DNA of 26,010 nucleotides from Gammaproteobacteria bacterium. Its GTDB lineage: Bacteria; Pseudomonadota; Gammaproteobacteria; Steroidobacterales; Steroidobacteraceae. Location: positions 1 to 26,010 of the forward strand of contig JAQGOE010000049.1 in assembly GCA_028293725.1 (NCBI GenBank), written 5' to 3'. The notes beneath the pieces are model-generated. The model was not told the origin of the DNA and searched no databases. It saw only the letters and a program-made list of their open reading frames with translations. Within the stretch, counting starts at the first letter, position 1. Each line of letters opens with the position of its first letter. The position numbers and the translations under genes are program-made. Of this stretch, positions 8,759 through 16,485 are shown one piece after another.

Positions 8759-9180
8759 TTTTATGGGGCGTCGCGGGGCGGAGATTGCGGATATTGTCGA
8801 GGCACCGCATGACGCGCTTGGCGCAGCGCTGGCCACGCAACTGCAGTTGTCGGATGTGGACGTCTTACCAGAGCCACGATCTTGGCTGCTATCAGGTGCG
8901 GGTCTAGGAGAGCCGAAGGCGTCGAATACCAGCTGTCACGGAGCCCGGCGTTCGACCTCTGGCATCGTGATTGTGTGGCTCTGTAGGACAGCTGAATGAG
9001 CGATGGCATATTGCGCGAGTCATACACGGCGTGGGGAGCTGCCGTTGCGCGGCACTGAACACTGCAGCTGTTAATCGGCTGGTAGATGTCAGCGGGACCA
9101 GCCGGCCGCGTTGAATGGCGTAAAGATCCGACCTGGCAGGCCATACACGGCCCCGCGCTGGAGCCTTGCCAGCGGCTGCG
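8759..9180. other. Intergenic region, no gene supported
   Basis: Several open frames cross this stretch, but none has a ribosome-binding site or a recognisable product. It should hold the promoter of the glycosyltransferase operon; I see no convincing -10/-35 pair and no site of either 14-bp class. Confidence 0.4.
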
Positions 9181-9522
9181 TTATGGCTCATCGCACTCGC
9201 CGCGCATGCAGGCCAGGGACTGCTCGGCGAGCGAAGACCAAGTTTCCTCGAGTCGGGTTCCGGCGACGAACCATTCTCTCATCGAGCGGCCGTGCCCGAG
9301 CTTAAAGTGTCTTCCATCCCCGTCCGCAACGAGAGACTCGACACGCGCCGCCGGCAGCTTCACTACAAACTCCGCTTTGGATGACAACAAAGCGAAGATC
9401 TCGTCACAAAAACACAGCGCCGCAGATCCAAAGCACTTCTTTTTGCAGGCAACTAAACTGACACCAGCACGTGACGTGAACGCCGCCGCGAGCAGAGCGT
9501 ACCGATCTTCAGCGACTTTCAC
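9181..9522 (-). CDS. TfoX/Sxy N-terminal-like (MmcQ/YjbR-like) small protein
   Basis: A 113-residue cytoplasmic protein. It resembles the single-domain relatives of the TfoX N-terminus: CFGSAALCFCDEIFALLSSKAEFVVKL, then the tell-tale RVESLVADGDGRHFKLGHGRSMREWFV. The usual pattern, from memory, is FGSSALKVxGKIFAM...LVVKLP..RVDALVAxGxGxRFDPGHGR.MKEW. The function of these proteins is not established. I chose GTG at 9522 because GGAGG sits six bases upstream; the ATG at 9537 would place the start codon at the predicted transcription start. The protein carries four cysteines before residue 50, unusual for the family. A YTAAC-type site and a -10-like hexamer lie directly upstream. Confidence 0.7.
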   Translation of the reverse strand: MKVAEDRYALLAAAFTSRAGVSLVACKKKCFGSAALCFCDEIFALLSSKAEFVVKLPAARVESLVADGDGRHFKLGHGRSMREWFVAGTRLEETWSSLAEQSLACMRGECDEP

Positions 9523-9543
9523 GGAGCCCTCCGTCATTAGGTG

Positions 9544-9585
9544 AATCTACGCGCACTTCGGAGCCGAATCCCTAACGCATGTTAA
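9544..9585 (-). promoter_or_regulatory. YTAAC-N4-GTTAR site with -10 upstream of the TfoX-like gene
   Basis: CTAAC-GCAT-GTTAA occupies 9572-9585. On the minus strand TAGATT (9544-9549; 4 of 6 to the -10 consensus) is centred 32 bp from the dyad centre. This is the spacing of a class II Crp/Fnr-activated promoter. Transcription would start near 9537, 15 nt before the GTG start codon, with GGAGG in the leader. Confidence 0.5.
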
Positions 9586-9620
9586 GGCGCGTCATTTTAA
9601 TTTGATTCCCCATTTCAGGC

Positions 9621-9634
9621 AGCGCGATTGCGCT
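9621..9634 (-). terminator. Short hairpin after the first Crp/Fnr gene
   Basis: AGCGC-GATT-GCGCT forms a perfect 5-bp stem with a 4-nt loop about 19 bp beyond the stop codon of the Crp/Fnr gene. There is no T-run after it in either direction, so intrinsic termination is uncertain. Confidence 0.25.
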
Positions 9635-9652
9635 TGGGGGGGGTCTGACCGC

Positions 9653-10414
9653 TCAGGCGATACCGCGCCGGAATTCACCGACGGGTGTGGGTGCGATGTT
9701 ATCGAGGTGCAGATAAACCGGATCGAAGTCCGCTAACCTGCGCAGGGTTTCCGGATCATGAAGGGTGAGTTGCTGATTGCGGAAAGTAATCAGGCCGCGA
9801 CGTCTCATTTCCATGAGTACCCGGTTTACGTGCACGGTAGACAGCGCAAGGGCGTCCCCAAGATCGGTCTGGGTCAGCGGTAGATCAAAGGTGCTGTCGC
9901 GCGTCAGATCCACTGACTGCAGCCGATGAAAGACTTCGCAAAAGAAGTGCGCCATGCGATCGAAGGCCGCACGGTGTCCGATATTGACCAACCACGCACG
10001 GGTGATCGACTCTTCTACGAATGTGGACCACCAGAGCGCGCGCGCCACCCGTGGAAAATGGTCCATCAGGTTCAGCACCGACTCTCGGGATAGCAAGGCG
10101 GTCCGCAGCGTACTCAATGACTGGATGCCGGGGTCCATTCTCGTCAGAACGCATGCGCGCACGCCGCATATATCACCGGGAAGAACGAGGCCGACCATCT
10201 GCTGCCTTCCGCCCGCGTGATAACGATAGCGGCACGCGAATCCCTCGATGATGACGTGTATGCCGCGTGTCGAATCGCCCTCCCGCGCGATCTCGGAACG
10301 TGCCGGTATGACTTGCACGGGTCCGCAATGGATCTCCAATGCGTTCTTTTCCTCGCTCGACAGCGGCGCACAGTGTTCTAGACTGCTGATGAGACGTGCG
10401 GCGTTTGCTTGCAT
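9653..10414 (-). CDS. Crp/Fnr family regulator (HVNR type), paralogue 1
   Basis: A 253-residue regulator. Residues about 15-130 form a cyclic-nucleotide-binding-like jelly roll (EIAREGDSTRGIHVIIEGFACRY, LPGDICGVRA). A long dimerisation helix follows, then a winged HTH near the C-terminus (LPLTQTDLGDALALSTVHVNRVLMEMRRRGLITF). It lacks the N-terminal cysteine cluster of FNR and lacks the phosphate-binding cassette of CRP, so neither an Fe-S cluster nor cAMP binding is expected. The recognition helix ends VHVNR, where E. coli FNR has ETISR: the base-reading glutamate is missing. The start at 10414 follows GGAGG about ten bases upstream; a longer start at 10504 is not supported. A second HVNR regulator is encoded 0.8 kb away on the same strand. 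Confidence 0.9.
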   Translation of the reverse strand: MQANAARLISSLEHCAPLSSEEKNALEIHCGPVQVIPARSEIAREGDSTRGIHVIIEGFACRYRYHAGGRQQMVGLVLPGDICGVRACVLTRMDPGIQSLSTLRTALLSRESVLNLMDHFPRVARALWWSTFVEESITRAWLVNIGHRAAFDRMAHFFCEVFHRLQSVDLTRDSTFDLPLTQTDLGDALALSTVHVNRVLMEMRRRGLITFRNQQLTLHDPETLRRLADFDPVYLHLDNIAPTPVGEFRRGIA

Positions 10415-10877
10415 TGTCCGAATCCCTCCGCCGACGTCGGGTGACCTTGGTCTAGCTCGAGTTTGCCGTTTGGCGCAGGTGGTCGAGCGATCGATTGTAA
10501 GCAAGGCTCACACCCGCGCCTTCCGGTTGGCACTTGCTGGTCCCGTGCGCGAATTACGGCAATGCTGTGCGACATTTACCCCCGCAACCTGATTTGTGTT
10601 ATTGCCGCCCGCCGGAATGCGACTAGAGTGGGCAATGCCGCCAACAGTACTCGCGTCTGAGTGCAAGCAACCCCCGTCGGGCCAGAGCGGTCCGGCTCTC
10701 ACGACTGAACTGATGAATTACAAAATGAGTTTGGCGTTTTTGTGGCTTGCTGCTTTGGCCGGGGTCATTGTCGCCACGGCCGGGTGACAAAACTCGCGCC
10801 TTCAGACGGCTCACCCATGGCGCGTACGCGAGGCTCCTTTATCAGGCATCCCATGCGAGATTTGGCAGGTAAATATC
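10415..10877. other. Intergenic region upstream of paralogue 1
   Basis: Nothing is firmly supported in these 460 bp. One short hydrophobic reading frame (ATG 10712 to TGA 10787, product starting MNYKMSLAFLWLAAL) was seen but has no ribosome-binding site. No FNR-like or YTAAC-type site was found. Confidence 0.35.
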
Positions 10878-11210
10878 ATGGCCACCAAGGCTGTCGAACG
10901 TGAGCTGACTGATCACGATGAGATCCGACGTTGGGCGGAGTCACGGGGCGCGAAGCCCACGTGTGTCAAGGGCACGGAAGATGAGTCTGGCACCTGCCTG
11001 TTGCGCCTCGATTTCCCTGGCTATTCCGGGGAAGATTCGCTGCAGCCCATCTCTTGGGAGCAGTGGTTTCGGGTTCTGGATGAGCGCAAGCTTGCGCTCA
11101 TCGTGCAAGAAAGGACCGCGGATGGTGAACCGAGTAATTTCAACAAGCTGGTGAGCCGAAAAACCGATCGTCATGCGCGAGAGCAGAGCGGCTCGGATTC
11201 GGCTGTGTAA
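10878..11210 (+). CDS. Conserved small acidic protein, unknown function
   Basis: A 110-residue soluble protein. It begins LTDHDEIRRWAESRGAKPTCVKGT, continues LLRLDFPGYSGEDSLQPISWEQWFRVLDERKLALIVQE, and ends with NFNKLVSR. I recognise this pattern as a small family widespread in proteobacteria, with SGEDSLxxISWxxxFxxFDExxLALLVQExTxxGExSNFNKLV as its usual core. As I recall, members are sometimes mislabelled as glucan branching enzyme; nothing in 110 residues supports catalysis. The start at 10878 is weakly preceded by GGCAGG. It converges with the second Crp/Fnr gene with a 16-bp gap. The role is unknown; the compact, charged single domain suggests a regulator or adaptor. Confidence 0.82.
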   Translation: MATKAVERELTDHDEIRRWAESRGAKPTCVKGTEDESGTCLLRLDFPGYSGEDSLQPISWEQWFRVLDERKLALIVQERTADGEPSNFNKLVSRKTDRHAREQSGSDSAV

Positions 11211-11226
11211 TACACCACCTGACCGG

Positions 11227-12042
11227 TCAGGTCCCAAACCCGGGAGCCAGACAAGTGCTCGCCAAGGAATTCCTATACAAAGTGAGTGAACCTTTGGGGC
11301 TTTCGGAATGGACTCCTGCAATGTTAGTCAGCGCAGTGAAGTTGTGAACGACGAGCATGTTGTGACGAAACGTCGCTATCCCTGTCTGACTCAAACGTGC
11401 AAGTGTTCGGTTGACGTGTACGGGGGTCAACGCGACCATGTCCGCCAGATCGACCTGAGTCATGGGCGTTGCGCAGCAATCTGAGTGGGCGAGTCCGACC
11501 GAGTGTAAGCGCAGGTAGAGTTCCCACAAAATTCTCGCAACACGTCCGATCGAATTTCCTGGGCCGACGTTCGCGATCCAATGCTCTTCCAGCTGGCTCT
11601 GGCGCAACCTGGTTCGCCAGAATGCATCAATGAGCCGCGGGAGCCGTTCGGACCACCGGCACAGAGTGTCTTTCGAAAAGAAAACGGCTTGCACTGCCGC
11701 CAATGTGCTCACGTCGTGGTCGTGCCGTTGAGAAAGCAACGACCGCAGCCCGAACACATCTCCCGGCAGCAGGAGCCCGGACACCGGACGTTTACCCTCT
11801 CGAAGGTGGGTATGACGACAGGCAATTCCGGCCAGCACCAGATACGCACCGTCCGGGTAACTGCCGGAGCGGAAGATAGGAACTCGTGGGCCGAAAACTC
11901 GTAGCCCCCCGAGGCAGTGTCCCCGAAGTTCGTTACTGGCAACTGGGCCGATCCGGCTGAACTCTTCCATCGTTCTTATGAGAGTGTCGATCATCCGACT
12001 GCTTTGCGTCGTACGTCGAAGGATAGTTTCCGCCGGTAGCAT
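11227..12042 (-). CDS. Crp/Fnr family regulator (HVNR type), paralogue 2
   Basis: A 271-residue paralogue of the regulator ending at 9653. The sensor jelly roll is at about 30-140 (IFRSGSYPDGAYLVLAGIACRH, LLPGDVFGLRSLLSQR). The winged HTH reads TPMTQVDLADMVALTPVHVNRTLARL near residue 215. It has the same VHVNR recognition helix without the FNR/CRP glutamate, and no Fe-S cysteine cluster. The long C-terminal tail of about 25 residues after the HTH is unusual. I chose ATG 12042 for its AAGGCGG ribosome-binding site; ATG 11994 is an alternative. The frame is open to 12234, but the predicted transcription start near 12186 excludes starts beyond it. A 9-of-10 FNR box with a good -10 lies upstream, so this regulator itself may be switched on by low oxygen. 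Confidence 0.88.
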   Translation of the reverse strand: MLPAETILRRTTQSSRMIDTLIRTMEEFSRIGPVASNELRGHCLGGLRVFGPRVPIFRSGSYPDGAYLVLAGIACRHTHLREGKRPVSGLLLPGDVFGLRSLLSQRHDHDVSTLAAVQAVFFSKDTLCRWSERLPRLIDAFWRTRLRQSQLEEHWIANVGPGNSIGRVARILWELYLRLHSVGLAHSDCCATPMTQVDLADMVALTPVHVNRTLARLSQTGIATFRHNMLVVHNFTALTNIAGVHSESPKGSLTLYRNSLASTCLAPGFGT

Positions 12043-12192
12043 ACAATCCGCCTTGCCCCGGTAGCTCAGCGAGTCCTGGATCACGCAGCGGCTCTGGCAT
12101 CGGCGATGCGCGTGAGCTCGGTACCGGGTGCCCAACTGTACTTGTCGGCGACGGACGTCTCTGGTTGCACTTTCCATCTCAATGTCGGGTTG

Positions 12193-12234
12193 ATCATAGC
12201 CGTGTTCGTCGAGATGCGAATTGATGCGAGTCAA
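12193..12234 (-). promoter_or_regulatory. FNR-like class II promoter upstream of Crp/Fnr paralogue 2
   Basis: TTGAT-GCGA-GTCAA at 12221-12234 matches the FNR/ANR palindrome at 9 of 10 positions. On the minus strand TATGAT (12193-12198; 5 of 6 to the -10 consensus) is centred exactly 32 bp from the dyad centre. Transcription would start near 12186, leaving a leader of about 145 nt. This is the best promoter candidate in the window. Confidence 0.68.
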
Positions 12235-12429
12235 TGACAGGATGACGCGCTACCATGCATCCTCAACGTACGCTGCGCGGGCCTGTCGGATTGCGGGTTA
12301 TGATTTGGCCCTAGGGCTAATATCCGTGACTGCCGACTTAGGCAACGCAACTCACGTTGTAAGCGAGAGGGGGGAGCGATGCACGATCATGCCGCTTATA
12401 ACCTGTCAATCCAACAAAGGAATTCGGTA
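12235..12429. other. Divergent region between Crp/Fnr paralogue 2 and the PfpI-like gene
   Basis: No gene is supported. A weak dyad GCAAC-TCAC-GTTGT (12347-12360) lies about 70 bp before the PfpI-like start; it resembles the YTAAC class only loosely. A run of seven purines with six G (AGGGGGG) precedes an alternative in-frame ATG at 12379. Confidence 0.35.
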
Positions 12430-13182
12430 ATGCACGAGAAGCACCACGATCTCACAGGTCACCGGGTTGCCGTCCTCGCGGCCGATGGCTTCGAGATGGT
12501 GGAGCTGGCGGTACCAGTCGCAGCCCTTCGGTGGTGCGGCGCTCAGGTTGATGTGGTGTCGTTGCGGCACGGGCGCATCCGCGGCGTCAATCTGCACGAG
12601 CCTGCTCGACGGGTGCGGGTGTCCAAGACGCTGGCCGAGGTCCGCGCGCAGGAATTCGATTCGCTCCTACTTCCCGGCGGTTTCATCAACCCCGATCTGT
12701 TACGTCAGTCAGCAGCGGCCCGGGACTTCGTCCGTGCTTTCGACCAGGCCCGCAAACCTATTGCGACGCTCTGTCATGGACCGTGGGTTCTGGCCTCTGC
12801 AGGCCTCACCCGGGGGCGCACTCTAACGTCCTGGCCCGGTATCCGGGATGATCTGGTCAATGCGGGAGCAACGTGGCTCGATCAAGAGGTTGTCTACGAC
12901 GGCAATTGGGTGTCCAGTCGCGGACCTCAGGATATGCACGCGTTCGTGCGTGGCATGTTGACACTCTTCACTCGATCGACGCCCCCATCGGCGATAACGC
13001 CTCAACAGACGGGTTCCTCGCCGCAGCGCAACGACCCACCGCAACTCGTCGTGGCGGCCATGACGTGGTTGCCTCGACCGTCGCTGCGCACAGCAGCCGG
13101 CTTGACACTGCTTGCGCTATGGGGACTCAACCGTACCCTGTCGAAATCGGCCGCTCGGCGCCCACACCACGTGCGCGGATGA
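12430..13182 (+). CDS. DJ-1/PfpI family protein with C-terminal membrane tail
   Basis: A 250-residue protein. The first 180 residues are a DJ-1/PfpI domain: RVAVLAADGFEMVEL with the conserved acid E22, DSLLLPGGF, and the nucleophile elbow ATLCHGPWVL with C115-H116. The family includes glyoxalase/deglycase-like stress enzymes, proteases and chaperones; the fine activity cannot be told apart here. The last 65 residues are not part of the family fold. They hold a Pro/Ser/Thr/Gln-rich linker and then a hydrophobic segment (TAAGLTLLALWGLNRTL) followed by a basic tail, which looks like a C-terminal membrane anchor. The start at 12430 has AAAGGA eight bases upstream; an in-frame ATG at 12379 would add 17 residues. 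It is divergent from Crp/Fnr paralogue 2. Confidence 0.85.
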   Translation: MHEKHHDLTGHRVAVLAADGFEMVELAVPVAALRWCGAQVDVVSLRHGRIRGVNLHEPARRVRVSKTLAEVRAQEFDSLLLPGGFINPDLLRQSAAARDFVRAFDQARKPIATLCHGPWVLASAGLTRGRTLTSWPGIRDDLVNAGATWLDQEVVYDGNWVSSRGPQDMHAFVRGMLTLFTRSTPPSAITPQQTGSSPQRNDPPQLVVAAMTWLPRPSLRTAAGLTLLALWGLNRTLSKSAARRPHHVRG

Positions 13183-13486
13183 AGTCGCCTCTAGAGTACT
13201 ATTCTATGCACTGCCTGCGTGCGCGATCCACGGCGCCATATCGGGGCCAGATATCATGCACACGATCACCCGAGTGCTCGCCGAGGGGTGCCATCGTCGC
13301 GCCATCGCCCCCGCCGAGTGCGTCATTCGCGTGTCGGCTACGGCGGCGTCTCGGTACACCTCGCCCACACCCTCATCCGAGCTGAGTTTGCTTGCGCGAG
13401 GCGAATGCAGCTAAGTCGAAGGGGAGGTAACCACTGCGAGCGACCAGGCGCTGTGGCTTTGTAGAAATGAAGCGGATGCGGGCACT
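13183..13486. other. Region upstream of the truncated hybrid kinase
   Basis: No gene is supported. The frame of the kinase is closed by a TAA at 13412-13414. A strong Shine-Dalgarno-like GGGGAGG occurs at 13421-13427 but has no start codon at a useful distance. I looked for remnants of CheB or CheR in all frames by eye and saw none. Confidence 0.4.
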
Positions 13487-15928
13487 ATGTTGCAGTCCCT
13501 GAGCGAGGAGCTGGCCACCGTCAACGGGCAGCTGCAGGCAAAAGTCCTGGAGCTCGAAGCCCTGACCAACGACCTGGTCAATCTGTTGGGCAGCACGGAC
13601 GTCGCCGTGGTGCTTCTGGATCCACTGCTGCACGTTCGGCGCTTCACGCCTGCCATCGGCGATCTGCTCGAGGTCATTCCGGCGGACGTCGGCCGCCCGG
13701 TTGCTCACCTGGCCCAAAAATTCTCCGATGGCAGTCTCATCGCGGATGCAGGGGAGGTTTTGGAGAAACTCGTACCCCTGGAATCCGAGACGCATAGTCA
13801 CAGCGACCGTTGGTACTTGCGGCGAACCCTCCCGTACCGCACACCCGACAACCGGGTCGCGGGCGTGGTTGTCACCTTTATCGACATCACGGCACGCAAA
13901 AAGGCCGAGGTGGCCGTCACGGCCGGGCAGGCACAGTTGCAGGCGGCTATTGAAGATCTCCCCGCTGCCGTGCTCATGGCCGAGTCGCTTTCAAGGAAAC
14001 TGTTGTTCGGCAATCGTCGCGCGGCGACACTTCTGAACCAACCATTTCCGCTGCCCTGTGTCGGTCGTGACTGGACTGAGGTGTGTCACGAGTTTCGGGA
14101 GTTTCGTGCCGATCAACACAACTGTCAGCCCGAGCGGTGGCCGCTCGCACGGACGCTCGCCACCGGAGAAGCGGTACTGGATGAAGAGCACGAATTCATA
14201 CGCCCAGACGGGGGTGCCGGCACGCTGGCGATGAGCGCTTCGCCGATTCGCAATTCGGCGGGAGAGATCGTGGCGGCCGTGGGCGCGTTTTGGGACGTCA
14301 CCGCACGCAAGGGCGCCGAGGCGGCATTGCGCGAGAGCGAAAGGCGCTTTCGGATGCTAGCGGAGAGTGCGCACGACTATGCGATCTTTATGTTGGATCC
14401 GCAGGGTCGTGTGCGCAGCTGGAATCGGGGTGCGGAGCGCGTCACAGGGTACTCAGAAGGGGACGTACTGGGGCAATCGGCGGCAATCTTCTTCACGGCG
14501 GATGATCGCGCCGCCGGCATACCTCAAACAGTGATGCGTGAGGCGGCGCACTCTGGACATGCGTTGGATGAACGTTGGCATGAACGATGTGATGGCACGC
14601 GGTTTTGGGCAAGCGGCGAGCTGACGCTGATGCGGGATTCCAATGGAACTGCGCAGGGCTTCGTCAAGATCATGCGTGACTTGACGGAACGCAAAAACAT
14701 GGAAGCTCAATTGCAGGACGCATTGCAGTACTCGCAGATGTTACGGGCGCGTGCCGAGAGTGCCAACCGCGCCAAAGATGACTTCATTTCTACAGTGAGT
14801 CACGAGCTGCGTACGCCGCTGAATACGATTCGCTTATGGTCGCGCATCTTGATCGGCGGCAGGGTCCAGGGTAACGAGGCGATCGAGGGTGGCAAGGTGA
14901 TCGACCGGGCGGCCTTGGCTCAGCAGCGCCTCGTGGATGACCTGCTCGACGTCTCGCGTATGACGAGCGGCGTATTGCGATTGGCGCTGCGCAATGCCCG
15001 TCTGAGCGAGGTCATTGAAGCGGCAGTAAGCTCGATTCGACCGCTCGCGCAAGATCGGCAAATCGAGTTGACCACTGACTTGAGTGCCAATGTAGGGGTC
15101 GTACGAATCGATCCGGATCGCATCCAACAAGTGATGTGGAACCTCCTGGCCAATGCGGTGAAATTCACCCCGGAAGGCGGTCGGGTGGACGTGATTTTGC
15201 GACGCCTGGACGGGACCGTGAAAATCGAGGTACGCGACACGGGCATCGGTATCGCGCCTGAATTTCTGCCGCACGTTTTCGATCGCTTCCGCCAGGCCGA
15301 TCCCGGCGCGGGCCGCCGGTATGCCGGTCTTGGGTTGGGGCTCGCCATCGCGAAGCAGCTGGTGGAGTTGCACGGAGGCGCCATTAGCGCGCGCAGCGAG
15401 GGAAAAGAGCGCGGAACGACCTTTACCATCGAGCTACTGCTCGAGCGTCGTCAAGTCGGACCTGCGCAAGAGTCCGGGATGAGCGAACAATTTGATAGCT
15501 CGGATCTGCACGGACTGCAGATTCTGCTCGTCGAGGATGAGATCGCTGCTCGCGAGGCCACCGGACTGTTGCTCGAGCAATCCGGCGCCCGCGTGCGGGC
15601 GGTCAGTTCGGCGAGTAAGGCGCGCGAGGCATACAAGGAAATCCGCCCCCACATCATCGTCGCCGACCTTGGATTGCCCGAAGAAGATGGTTATGCCCTC
15701 ATGATGAGTCTTCGCAAGCTCGAGCTCATCGCCGGCAGCCCATCCGTGCCGGCACTGGCCGTGACCGCCTTCGCGCGTCGTGAGGATAGAGGACGTGCGC
15801 TCGCAGCAGGATTTGATGAATATCTCGCCAAGCCCGTAGATGCAGATCGACTGATCGAGTTGATTGGGCGCCTGGGTCGCGGCCTGATTCCCAGGCATCG
15901 CTCCGAGGAGGTGCCCAAAGACAGTTGA
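13487..15928 (+). CDS. Hybrid sensor histidine kinase, apparently the C-terminal part of a CheB/CheR-PAS kinase
   Basis: An 813-residue soluble kinase. It opens directly inside a coiled coil (LQSLSEELATVNGQLQAKV), then a PAS_10-type PAS (about 30-145: TDVAVVLLDPLLHVRRFTP, DVGRPVAHLAQKF, WYLRRTLPYRT). A second PAS (about 150-285) and a third (about 285-405) follow. The HisKA has H439 in SHELRTPL, and the ATPase has N552/N556 (NLLAN), DTGIGI and GLGLGLAIA. A C-terminal receiver carries phospho-acceptor D727 (VADLGLPEEDGY). The first 130 residues match the segment that normally follows CheB-CheR in chemotaxis-type fusion kinases, so the methylesterase and methyltransferase parts are absent. No signal peptide or membrane span is seen. 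The ATG at 13487 lacks a good ribosome-binding site. The output regulator is not in the window. Confidence 0.88.
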   Translation: MLQSLSEELATVNGQLQAKVLELEALTNDLVNLLGSTDVAVVLLDPLLHVRRFTPAIGDLLEVIPADVGRPVAHLAQKFSDGSLIADAGEVLEKLVPLESETHSHSDRWYLRRTLPYRTPDNRVAGVVVTFIDITARKKAEVAVTAGQAQLQAAIEDLPAAVLMAESLSRKLLFGNRRAATLLNQPFPLPCVGRDWTEVCHEFREFRADQHNCQPERWPLARTLATGEAVLDEEHEFIRPDGGAGTLAMSASPIRNSAGEIVAAVGAFWDVTARKGAEAALRESERRFRMLAESAHDYAIFMLDPQGRVRSWNRGAERVTGYSEGDVLGQSAAIFFTADDRAAGIPQTVMREAAHSGHALDERWHERCDGTRFWASGELTLMRDSNGTAQGFVKIMRDLTERKNMEAQLQDALQYSQMLRARAESANRAKDDFISTVSHELRTPLNTIRLWSRILIGGRVQGNEAIEGGKVIDRAALAQQRLVDDLLDVSRMTSGVLRLALRNARLSEVIEAAVSSIRPLAQDRQIELTTDLSANVGVVRIDPDRIQQVMWNLLANAVKFTPEGGRVDVILRRLDGTVKIEVRDTGIGIAPEFLPHVFDRFRQADPGAGRRYAGLGLGLAIAKQLVELHGGAISARSEGKERGTTFTIELLLERRQVGPAQESGMSEQFDSSDLHGLQILLVEDEIAAREATGLLLEQSGARVRAVSSASKAREAYKEIRPHIIVADLGLPEEDGYALMMSLRKLELIAGSPSVPALAVTAFARREDRGRALAAGFDEYLAKPVDADRLIELIGRLGRGLIPRHRSEEVPKDS

Positions 15929-16013
15929 GCGCTGGATTCAAGCGGCTCAAAGGCCAATCCGGCCGAGCGGGTAGGGGCAGGTGATCACGCGCAACGTGGG
16001 GGCGCAGCCAACA

Positions 16014-16376
16014 TTAGCGTGCCGGGCGTCGGGAAACCGTCAACAGCTGCCCCCGGGGCGGCACGCTCTTGGTGAGATAATATTGCGTGAGATGACTGAT
16101 ACAGGGCGGCGCAAATTCGAGCCACTCGATGCCAACTCCATCCGGTGCGCTGCGAACGACGCCACCCGCGAGTGCCGACTCAATGTTACCGCGAACGGGA
16201 GTGCGCAACCAGATCCGTAACGTCCCGAAATCGGGCACCGGCGTGGGCGTGACGAGAAAGGCGCCGCTCGCGCTGACGTCACGGAGGCGGCCGATGAAAC
16301 AGAAGCTGGCTGTGATCGCGACTCGCACAGTTACATTCACAGTCGTCCGGCATCCGCAACGATGTTCCACTTTCAT
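16014..16376 (-). CDS. PilZ domain protein, probable c-di-GMP receptor
   Basis: A 120-residue single-domain protein. It has both c-di-GMP-binding signatures of the PilZ family: RxxxR (RCGCR, near residue 6) and DxSxxG (DVSASG, near residue 33), with the expected beta-strand pattern and GVVRSAPDGVGIEW near the end. It should bind c-di-GMP and pass the signal to an unknown partner. I start it at ATG 16376, preceded by AGGGAG; the upstream in-frame start at 16397 is a TTG. It converges with the hybrid kinase gene. An FNR-like box lies about 140 bp upstream. With the EAL protein at 1.7-4.0 kb it gives the window both a c-di-GMP-degrading and a c-di-GMP-sensing gene. Confidence 0.86.
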   Translation of the reverse strand: MKVEHRCGCRTTVNVTVRVAITASFCFIGRLRDVSASGAFLVTPTPVPDFGTLRIWLRTPVRGNIESALAGGVVRSAPDGVGIEWLEFAPPCISHLTQYYLTKSVPPRGQLLTVSRRPAR

Positions 16377-16485
16377 AATCTCCCTGGCGCCAGGCAACTC
16401 GATCCGGCGAGGCGCATTGCTTTGCTAATCTCTCATTGCACTGCCCCGGGCCCTGCGGGCGATGTCGGCTGTGCGAGGGTGGGCG

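Noticed and set aside
10712..10787. A 24-residue hydrophobic peptide starting MNYKMSLAFLW
   Set aside because: It has no ribosome-binding site and no recognisable family; chance is likely at this length.
12347..12360. GCAAC-TCAC-GTTGT as a fifth YTAAC-type site
   Set aside because: The second base of the half-site differs in both arms and no -10 lies at the class II distance.
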